Positions 57,679 to 64,000 of a stretch of DNA of 64,000 nt are shown here, piece after piece. The DNA comes from Fodinibius sp051746985 (GTDB taxonomy: Bacteria > Bacteroidota > Rhodothermia > Balneolales > Balneolaceae): assembly GCA_051746985.1 (NCBI GenBank), contig JBNJFP010000001.1, positions 62,001 through 126,000 of the forward strand, in the 5' to 3' direction. The position numbers and the translations under genes are program-made. Within the stretch, counting starts at the first letter, position 1, and each line of letters starts with the position of its first letter. The notes beneath the pieces were generated by a model. The model had not been told where the DNA came from. It saw only the letters and a list, made by a program, of their open reading frames with translations, and searched no databases.

Positions 57679-60337
57679 CATTTGCAATCCCCTTCAAAAA
57701 CTGTCCAATTATCAATGGTATTACACTCATAAAAAGAACGGTGAGCCATCCCGCAGTATCTGGTGCAGTAACCTCAAGGACATCTCTGACAATAGGTACA
57801 TAAACCGCTATAAGTAATAACCCGGTACATAACAGTAAAGCTCCCCATATATAAGGATTACCGGTTACGGTATTATTCCAAATTGAAGATTCGCTGCTTC
57901 GCATATTGAACACATGCCAAAGCTGAGCAAAGGCAAGTGTTAGAAATGAAATTGTCACCGCTTCAGATGCAGGCAGCATCAAAACCTCAAAAGCTATAAA
58001 AAGTGCACCCAAAACTGATATTGTAATCACAAACGAATAACCGACTATACCCTTCCATTCGGCTTTTCCAAGTATGGGCTCTTCCGGATCACGCGGTTTT
58101 TGTTCCATAATACCCCTTTCCCCCTCTCCCATGCCAAGTGCCAAAGCAGGAAATACATCTGTAACAAGATTTAAAAACAAAATTTGAAGGGGTAAAATCG
58201 GCAGTGTTGTCCCGATTACTGTAGCCAATGCCACAACCATAACTTCACTGACATTGCATGACATCAAATAATAAATAAATCGGCGTATGTTATTAAATAT
58301 GATTCGTCCCTGCTCAATCGCGCTAACAATAGTAGAGAAGGCATCGTCAGTCAAAACCATATGCGCCGCCTCCTGTGCCACCTGCGTGCCGCGCTGCCCC
58401 ATAGCAATGCCAATATCAGCTTTCTTTAATGCCGGTGCATCATTGACACCATCACCGGTCATTGCCACAATGTGCCCGTTCTTCTGATAGAGCTCAATCA
58501 GATTAAGTTTTTGATGTGGATTTACTCGGGCAAAAACGGAGGTTTCCAATATTTTTTTCAACCGCTTTTCATCGCCCTCAAAATCCCAATCAGCAAGCTC
58601 ACTACCATGAATCACCGTTTGATCATCAGCTGCTATTCCTACTGAATTGGCGATATATTGAGCTGTAGCACGCTGATCGCCCGTGACCATTACAACCCTT
58701 ATTCCCGCTTTCAGGCACCGTTCAATAGCTGGTTTTACATCTTCTCTGGGGGGATCTTCAAGCGCGGCTAAGCCCACGAGGGTCAATTCTTCATAGGGAT
58801 TTCCGTCGGTTGAGCCAACCTCCTTTACAGCCAGCGCAATCATTCGTAGCCCTTTGCTACCCAACTCTTGATTTAGCTCTTCCCATTTTTTCAACCGTTC
58901 ACTTGACAAAGGCTGTGCTTCCCCATTTATCATAACGGTATCACAAACTTCGAAAACAGCACCCGGTGCTCCTTTTACATTTACTTGATATTGTCCCTCT
59001 TTCGTCTCATTCCATGTTGCCATCATTTTAACTTCGGGATCAAAGGCCTCTTCCCTCTTTTCAGGATGCCCATTTAGCAGCTCTTTGATGTCCATATCCA
59101 TCTTTTCTGCCGCCTCCAGAAGTGCTACTTCCAGGGGATCGCCAGTACCTCCATTCCCGTCAGATTGCAAAGAAGCATTATTACAAAGTACTCCAATTCT
59201 CAGCGCAAGTTGCAGTTCTCTATCTGGATCTCGTGCTACATCCTTGCCATTTAAAGCTATTTGTTTATTCCCAGACAGATAAAAACCGGTCACGGTCATT
59301 TTGTTTTCGGTAAGCGTCCCAGTTTTATCCGTACAAATTATACCGGTGGCCCCAAGCGTTTCTACAGATGATAACTGGTTGACAAGCGCATTTTTTCGTG
59401 CCATCACACGTATGCCTTTTGCCAAGGCCAATGTAGCCACAATGGGCAGCCCTTCGGGAATAGCTGCCACAGCCAGTGCAATACCTGTTTCTACCATCAG
59501 GTATAAATCTTTTCCGGTCCAGATTCCCGATCCCACTACCATTGCCGCAATAATCAATGTAACGACAATTAACTTATATCCTAATTTGTCGAGTCGTTCC
59601 TCAAGAGGTGTTTGTTCTTGATCCGCCTCCTGAACAAGCGACGAAATTTGCCCCAATTCGGTTTCCAATCCCGTTGAAACCACTACTCCTATCCCCGATC
59701 CCCGAGTAACAGCCGTGCCTTTATACAGCATATTTTTTCGATCAGCCAGCACCGCATCTGCATCAACAGTATCATCTTGCTTTGAGATAGGTAAACTCTC
59801 ACCCGTCAACGCCGATTCATTTGCCTGGAGCTTAGACTGCTCAATAATTCTGAGATCTGCAGTTATTACATCCCCGCCTTCAATAATCACAACATCGCCA
59901 GGCACCAGCTCCTCGGCATCTATCTGAATGGTCTCCCCATCCCGTCGAGCACGGGTACTAACTCTGCCCAGCTTAAAAAGAGCTTCCATTGAGCGGACAG
60001 CACGCAATTCCGTAAAAAAACCGATCAATGTGTTAATCACAATAACAGCAATAATAGCCCAACCATCGATATATTCCCCCAACCAAAATGCAAATGCTGC
60101 GGCAACAACCAATAATAAAATAATGATGCTTTTTACTTGGTCAAACAGGATAGCAAATACATTGCGCCTCTTGTGGCTTCGAAGTTGATTACGCCCGTAC
60201 TTGCGTTTTCTTTTTTGAGCCTCCCCAGATGACAGACCCTCAGATGGATCAACATTGAGTTCATCAATTACTTGCTGGCTGTCGAGCGCCCAAGGTTTGT
60301 CGGTGTCAGTTACAACATTATCCACCATCCTGTTCAT
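57671..60337 (-). CDS. Cation-translocating P-type ATPase, Ca2+ type, 888 aa
   Basis: Membrane pump of the P2A type. The actuator TGES is at 178-181, and PEGLP in TM4 (294-298) is the Ca2+-ATPase signature. Phosphorylation site D337-K-T-G-T-L-T, nucleotide-binding segment NVKGAPGAVFEVCDTV, and hinge VAMTGDGVNDAPALKKADIGIAMG are all present, as are ten membrane helices. The N-terminal half starts with a short soluble cap (Cation_ATPase_N: GLSSGEAQKRKRKYGRNQL). The ion is probably Ca2+ (possibly Mn2+). It lies between the CheB-like gene and the riboswitch. Confidence 0.92.
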   Translation of the reverse strand: MNRMVDNVVTDTDKPWALDSQQVIDELNVDPSEGLSSGEAQKRKRKYGRNQLRSHKRRNVFAILFDQVKSIIILLLVVAAAFAFWLGEYIDGWAIIAVIVINTLIGFFTELRAVRSMEALFKLGRVSTRARRDGETIQIDAEELVPGDVVIIEGGDVITADLRIIEQSKLQANESALTGESLPISKQDDTVDADAVLADRKNMLYKGTAVTRGSGIGVVVSTGLETELGQISSLVQEADQEQTPLEERLDKLGYKLIVVTLIIAAMVVGSGIWTGKDLYLMVETGIALAVAAIPEGLPIVATLALAKGIRVMARKNALVNQLSSVETLGATGIICTDKTGTLTENKMTVTGFYLSGNKQIALNGKDVARDPDRELQLALRIGVLCNNASLQSDGNGGTGDPLEVALLEAAEKMDMDIKELLNGHPEKREEAFDPEVKMMATWNETKEGQYQVNVKGAPGAVFEVCDTVMINGEAQPLSSERLKKWEELNQELGSKGLRMIALAVKEVGSTDGNPYEELTLVGLAALEDPPREDVKPAIERCLKAGIRVVMVTGDQRATAQYIANSVGIAADDQTVIHGSELADWDFEGDEKRLKKILETSVFARVNPHQKLNLIELYQKNGHIVAMTGDGVNDAPALKKADIGIAMGQRGTQVAQEAAHMVLTDDAFSTIVSAIEQGRIIFNNIRRFIYYLMSCNVSEVMVVALATVIGTTLPILPLQILFLNLVTDVFPALALGMGEGERGIMEQKPRDPEEPILGKAEWKGIVGYSFVITISVLGALFIAFEVLMLPASEAVTISFLTLAFAQLWHVFNMRSSESSIWNNTVTGNPYIWGALLLCTGLLLIAVYVPIVRDVLEVTAPDTAGWLTVLFMSVIPLIIGQFLKGIANEK

Positions 60338-60377
60338 AGGTCATAAAATTTATTAATGGTAACCTATTGTGGATAAG

Positions 60378-61511
60378 TTAAATTAAATAACTGGAATTTA
60401 CAGTCTCTTTTTCAGACAAGATTTTTTTTTCGTTACTGTACCGGGTCCGTTTTAAAATTTCGGCAGCTAACTTTTTGGGTGCATAGTACTCTTTGGTGAG
60501 TCCATTTTTTATAGCAGAAAGCGGCAGTTCGGATGCAATAGCGGTTCTGGGGTCTTGCACAATAAATTGTCCGTTGTGTTTTCTGATTTCTGATGCTCCT
60601 GAAAGTCCGTCATAACCGCATCCACTCAATAAAATACCCAGCGTTTTTTCACCAAAATATTTCGAAGCAGAACGAAATAGTACGTCAATAGACGGTCGCA
60701 TATTATTTTCGCGTAATCCCCTATAAATAGATGCAAGAGGATATTGCCCAGAATGAGAAATCTCGCATTGAAATCCCCCGGGAGCGATATATGCCTTGCC
60801 TCCCATAAGCTTTTCTCCGTTCTGTACCTCCTTAACGTTCAAATCACAGAAAGCATCCAACGTTTTGGCCAGGCAAGATGTATAAGTCCGTGGTAAATGC
60901 TGCACTATCACCAATGGGACGCTTATATCCGCCGGCAAGTTACCAAGGACCGAAAATAGCGCCTCAATTCCCCCCGTACAGCCTCCTATGGTAATAATCT
61001 CCACATCATTATTTTCGACCGGTGGAGCAGAAAAATCCTCAAAACTTTTTTGGGGATATGCCAACGATTCGAGCATCTCCTTGTCAAGATTACTTCGCTG
61101 ATGGATTTTGTGTATTGATGTAAGCAATGGCCCCAATCGTTTTTCAAGGTGACGCTCAGCAAAAAGAATCAAATTCTTGTGCTCCGGTTTTGTTATAAAA
61201 TCTACAGCCCCCAATCTAAGCGCCGTAATAGCAGCTTTTGCTCCATCATTACTGCGGGGACTTATCACAATAATGGGCAAATTGTTAAACTTCGATTGCA
61301 ATAATTGCAGATACACCAGCCCATCAGAATTTAAATTTTCTACGCTCAGCAGAATAATGTCAGGCTTTTGCGCTTCAACAGCTTCAACCAAATGCTCAAA
61401 GGCGTCATTTATCCAAAATACCTGAAACTGCTCGTGCTTTTGCAGAATGGTAGTTATAGCCCTTCTAACCAAAATATTCTCGTCTATTATAAGTACGTTT
61501 ATTTTTTCCAT
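60378..61511 (-). CDS. CheB-like protein with Cys nucleophile and degenerate receiver, 377 aa
   Basis: ATG at 61511 (MEKINVLIIDENILVRRAIT) starts a receiver domain; the frame is open to 61586 but unsupported. The normal phosphorylated Asp after strand 3 is Ser56 (LLSVENLNSDG instead of LDVEMPRMDG). The CheB methylesterase domain is complete in outline: IGGCTGGIEAL, VIVQHLPRTYTS (His), RENNMRPSIDVLFRSASKYFG and LSGCGYDGLSGASE (Asp). The catalytic Ser of the GASTGG motif is Cys178. No CheA, CheW or CheR gene lies in the window. It may be a stress or signalling esterase or amidase without phosphorylation control. Confidence 0.82.
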   Translation of the reverse strand: MEKINVLIIDENILVRRAITTILQKHEQFQVFWINDAFEHLVEAVEAQKPDIILLSVENLNSDGLVYLQLLQSKFNNLPIIVISPRSNDGAKAAITALRLGAVDFITKPEHKNLILFAERHLEKRLGPLLTSIHKIHQRSNLDKEMLESLAYPQKSFEDFSAPPVENNDVEIITIGGCTGGIEALFSVLGNLPADISVPLVIVQHLPRTYTSCLAKTLDAFCDLNVKEVQNGEKLMGGKAYIAPGGFQCEISHSGQYPLASIYRGLRENNMRPSIDVLFRSASKYFGEKTLGILLSGCGYDGLSGASEIRKHNGQFIVQDPRTAIASELPLSAIKNGLTKEYYAPKKLAAEILKRTRYSNEKKILSEKETVNSSYLI

Positions 61512-61632
61512 AATGTTGATTTCGTAGTAGGTAATAACAGTCGAAATAGAAGGTAAAAACTGCACACTATTTTGATGTACGCCCACCTATATTCGATATG
61601 TAAGAAATATTACCACACTTCAGAATTGCCTA

Positions 61633-64000
61633 TTACGGCCCTTTAACTTCAATCTTCAACTGCTGGTGCTGGGACCTTCCATTCATTGAGCAGCTCACGA
61701 CACCACCCTGCACAGCAATTTGCTCTCCATCTAAGGTTGCTGTCAAAACTCCCTTGTCTCTTTTATCGTAATTTAAAACCAGTACCCGAAACTCCGAATC
61801 GTTTTCTTTATTTTGAATTGTAACCTCATACTTTTTCCATTCTGGAATAATTAGAGGCCGCACGTGCAGGCGATTTCCATCGGTAATAGTAATACCCAAA
61901 ATTGATTCTAACACAACTCTATACATCCACCCGGCTGAACCGGTATACCAGGTCCATCCCCCAGTACCAACCAGTGGGACTTCACCATAGATATCTGCTG
62001 CAACAGCATATGGCTCAACCTGGTAACGCAATGCGCTTGCATTATTTATAGCATGATTTGTCGGCAAGAGCATCCGTAAATAGTGCAACGCCTTTTGATG
62101 ATCTCCATGCTCTGCAAATGCTTTAACCAGCCACAAGGCAGCGTGCGTATATTGTCCCCCGTTTTCCCGAACGCCGGGAATGTATCCCTTTATATAACCC
62201 GGATTTTTTTCAGTCTTGTCAAAAGCAGGAGTAAGCAATCGAATGATACCATCCTGCTCAGAAACCAAGTGTTCATCGGCAGAATCCAACGCTTTTTTTA
62301 TTTTTGATGGAGTACCCGCCCCGGAAATAACCGACCATGCCTGTGCAATAGCATCAATACGGCATTCGTCATTTTCTGAAGCCCCCAGCGGTGTTCCATC
62401 ATCATAATAAGCCCGACGATACCAATCCCCATCCCAGCCCTCTTTGTTCAATCTGCTTTTCAACTCTTTTTGATAACTCCTGTATGTATTGAGTCGATCA
62501 TCTCCACGTTTTTTTACTATAGGAATAAAATCATCCAGAATGTCATAGAGAAAAAATCCTAACCAAACACTTTCTCCTTGCCCATGTACGCCCACCTTAT
62601 TCATTCCGTCATTCCAATCCCCCCCTCCAATCAGCGGCAGCCCATGTGGACCTTTGGTCAGCGAGCGATCAATAGCCCGACAGCAATGCTCAAAAAGACT
62701 TCCCTTTTGATGTGATACTTCCGGATGCAGATATACCTCATGTTCCCCTTCCTGCAGCTCACGCGCTTTCATAAAGGGAACTTCTTCATCCAAAATAGCC
62801 CTGTCGCCAGTTTGTTTTATATAAAACGCAGTCACATAAGCCAACCATAACAGATCATCGGTAATAAGTGAACGTATTCCGCGATCAGTGGGCGGATGCC
62901 ACCAGTGCAATACATCCCCCTCTTCAAACTGATGGGCGGCATGCAACAAAATCTGCTTACGTGTCAACTGTGGATCTAAATAACAGGCAGCGGTAGCATC
63001 CTGCAGCTGATCCCGAAAACCAAAAGCTCCCCCTGCCTGGTAAAAGCCCGTTCGTCCCCACATGCGGCAGGCAATATTTTGATACTGTAACCAACCATTG
63101 GTCATGACATCGATCTCAGGATGAGGTGTTTTAACGGATATCTGAGACAGTTTTTGTTGCCATAATTTTTTTGCCTCAGCCAGAGATTGGTTAATCGTTT
63201 CAGAGTCGCTATACCGCTCTATTAGTTTTCGGACCTCTTTTGGCTGCTGCATTTCTCCCAAATAAAAATAAAGCTCAGCCGTTTCACCAGAAGGTATTTC
63301 AAGCGAAAATGAAGACGAACTGCACGACTCAAACCCAATACCAAAACGTTCATTTAGCTTTTTATCAGTACTTACTGCTTTAGGGTTTTTCAAGCTCCGA
63401 TTGCGTCCAATAAAAGCCTCACGATCTGCCGAGTGGGCTATATTATTAATCGGCAATGAACTCACAAATCCCGAAAATGCTACACGCCCAGCAAATTCGT
63501 TGTTGTAATAATTACGGGCGAATTGAGCACCTGTCTCCTCATCCATCGCTGTAAAAATATGCCCGGTTGAAGCTTCTCGAAACACTCCCAAAACCCAGTC
63601 AACATATCTAAACACCGTTAACTGCTTAGCCATTAAATCCTCGTTAGTCAGTCGTATCCTTATAAATTTTATGGGATCGTCTTTATCCACCCACATGCAC
63701 ACTTCGTGATTGATATTCAAGGTTTCACTGCGATAGATTGAGTACCCGTGCCCATGCCGTACCTCATAAGTCAAACTACCTGCAACTGGTTCAGGCAAAG
63801 GCGACCAAAATAGCTTTTGCTGCTCATCGCGTATATAAAAAGCCTCACCGGTTGGATCGAGCACGGCATCATTCGACCAGGGAGTAAGTTTATTTTCGCG
63901 GCTATTTTTACTCCAGGTATATGAAGATCCTTTTTCCGTGGTCAAAAAGCCGAACTCAGGGTTAGCAATTACGTTAACCCAAGGCGCGGGCGGATATGTA
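61633..64000 (-). CDS. GH94 / cyclic beta-1,2-glucan synthase-like protein, N-terminus outside the window
   Basis: The frame is open to base 64000, about 788 codons, with no start: TYPPAPWVNVIANPEFGFL is read at the edge. Its sequence from NSRENKLTPWSNDAVLDPTGEAFYIRD through GRTGFYQAGGAFGFRDQLQDA, RGIRSLITDDLLWL, GGGDWNDGMNKVG (general acid region) and PGVRENGGQYTHAALW to GGWTWYTGSAGWMYRVV matches the GH94 phosphorylase module at the C-terminus of NdvB-type cyclic beta-glucan synthases. The product would be a periplasmic glucan or a phosphorylase. The complete architecture cannot be seen. It precedes the CheB-like gene in the same direction. Confidence 0.88.
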   Translation of the reverse strand, partial: TYPPAPWVNVIANPEFGFLTTEKGSSYTWSKNSRENKLTPWSNDAVLDPTGEAFYIRDEQQKLFWSPLPEPVAGSLTYEVRHGHGYSIYRSETLNINHEVCMWVDKDDPIKFIRIRLTNEDLMAKQLTVFRYVDWVLGVFREASTGHIFTAMDEETGAQFARNYYNNEFAGRVAFSGFVSSLPINNIAHSADREAFIGRNRSLKNPKAVSTDKKLNERFGIGFESCSSSSFSLEIPSGETAELYFYLGEMQQPKEVRKLIERYSDSETINQSLAEAKKLWQQKLSQISVKTPHPEIDVMTNGWLQYQNIACRMWGRTGFYQAGGAFGFRDQLQDATAACYLDPQLTRKQILLHAAHQFEEGDVLHWWHPPTDRGIRSLITDDLLWLAYVTAFYIKQTGDRAILDEEVPFMKARELQEGEHEVYLHPEVSHQKGSLFEHCCRAIDRSLTKGPHGLPLIGGGDWNDGMNKVGVHGQGESVWLGFFLYDILDDFIPIVKKRGDDRLNTYRSYQKELKSRLNKEGWDGDWYRRAYYDDGTPLGASENDECRIDAIAQAWSVISGAGTPSKIKKALDSADEHLVSEQDGIIRLLTPAFDKTEKNPGYIKGYIPGVRENGGQYTHAALWLVKAFAEHGDHQKALHYLRMLLPTNHAINNASALRYQVEPYAVAADIYGEVPLVGTGGWTWYTGSAGWMYRVVLESILGITITDGNRLHVRPLIIPEWKKYEVTIQNKENDSEFRVLVLNYDKRDKGVLTATLDGEQIAVQGGVVSCSMNGRSQHQQLKIEVKGP

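Noticed and set aside
57530..57817. ORF with a good Shine-Dalgarno (MCNGIICRHFIM...)
   Set aside because: It runs through the TPP aptamer and into the antisense of the ATPase gene, and matches no family; a short leader peptide remains possible and is noted as a finding.
1..64000. CRISPR array, tRNA, rRNA or complete IS/prophage
   Set aside because: No regular spaced repeats, clover-leaf candidates, transposase genes or phage structural genes were found by reading the sequence.

Overview
The window looks like a chromosomal segment of a draft genome from the Bacteroidota/Balneolota side of the tree, most likely a Balneolaceae-type bacterium. This rests on the gene families present (DUF2723 membrane protein, GWxTD protein, acyl-CoA carboxylase beta chain, DUF4256, stand-alone FtsE, many Sec signal peptides and lipoproteins, OM beta-barrels), on moderate-to-low GC, and on a few promoters resembling the Bacteroidetes TTTG/TAnnTTTG type. 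The genus is inferred. Two 100-N runs (24561-24660, 37427-37526) show that the sequence is scaffolded. I saw no tRNA, rRNA, CRISPR array, complete IS element or prophage.

Layout. 1-5.4 kb: a partial coiled-coil protein and a lipoprotein, apt, tadA, an integron-integrase-like N-terminal domain without a catalytic domain, a PagL-like lipid A deacylase, a surface-repeat protein and a frameshifted PH-domain gene. 5.4-13.3 kb: an NSS-family sodium symporter, a 991-residue DUF2723 protein, an unknown gene, ybeY, DUF445 and a nitrilase-family amidase. 13.3-19.2 kb: a run of three secreted amidohydrolase-like genes, only one with an intact HxH metal motif, then an ACT-domain malic enzyme. 19.2-23.7 kb: a tight leftward cluster of a phosphopantetheinyl transferase, a Memo-like protein, a DUF2520 protein, an ATL/MGMT-like protein, queD, queE and an SDR. 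23.7-30.5 kb: two lipoproteins flanking a broken DUF4256 gene with an assembly gap, lysS, a LolC/E-type permease and a methylcrotonyl-CoA-type carboxylase beta chain. 30.6-38.3 kb: GWxTD protein-pdxA-methyltransferase-ftsE operon, queG, an ECF sigma factor, a gene lost in the second gap and an OM beta-barrel. 38.3-43.7 kb: a leftward operon tatA-gatA-SDR-M28 peptidase-prmA-ppx. 43.8-50.3 kb: DUF2795, a BamA/TamA-like protein, a cyclic-nucleotide-binding protein, rlmD and an S10 carboxypeptidase. 50.4-57.1 kb: a carotenoid desaturase, a phosphodiesterase, a GT2 glycosyltransferase with an HExxH membrane protein, a patch of gene remnants, DUF1684, nfo and DUF1761. 57.1-64 kb: an orphan TPP riboswitch, a Ca2+-type P-ATPase, an altered CheB-like protein and the C-terminal part of a GH94/cyclic beta-glucan synthase-like protein running off the end.

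The genes are mostly housekeeping and envelope functions. Queuosine synthesis is represented by queD/queE and the distant queG. Translation and RNA modification are represented by tadA, ybeY, lysS, gatA, prmA and rlmD.

The most notable items are: (1) a well-formed TPP riboswitch at 57574-57678 with no thiamine gene after it, whose closing stem runs into a U-tract and points antisense into the 3' end of a P-type ATPase gene; (2) a cluster of at least three gene remnants at 54.2-54.7 kb, including a decayed copy of the neighbouring HExxH gene; (3) a CheB-like protein whose nucleophile is Cys and whose receiver aspartate is Ser; (4) the three amidohydrolase-like genes with two altered metal sites; (5) a DUF4256 gene with two in-frame TAA codons and a gap flanked by an exact 99-bp duplication that looks like an assembler k-mer overlap.
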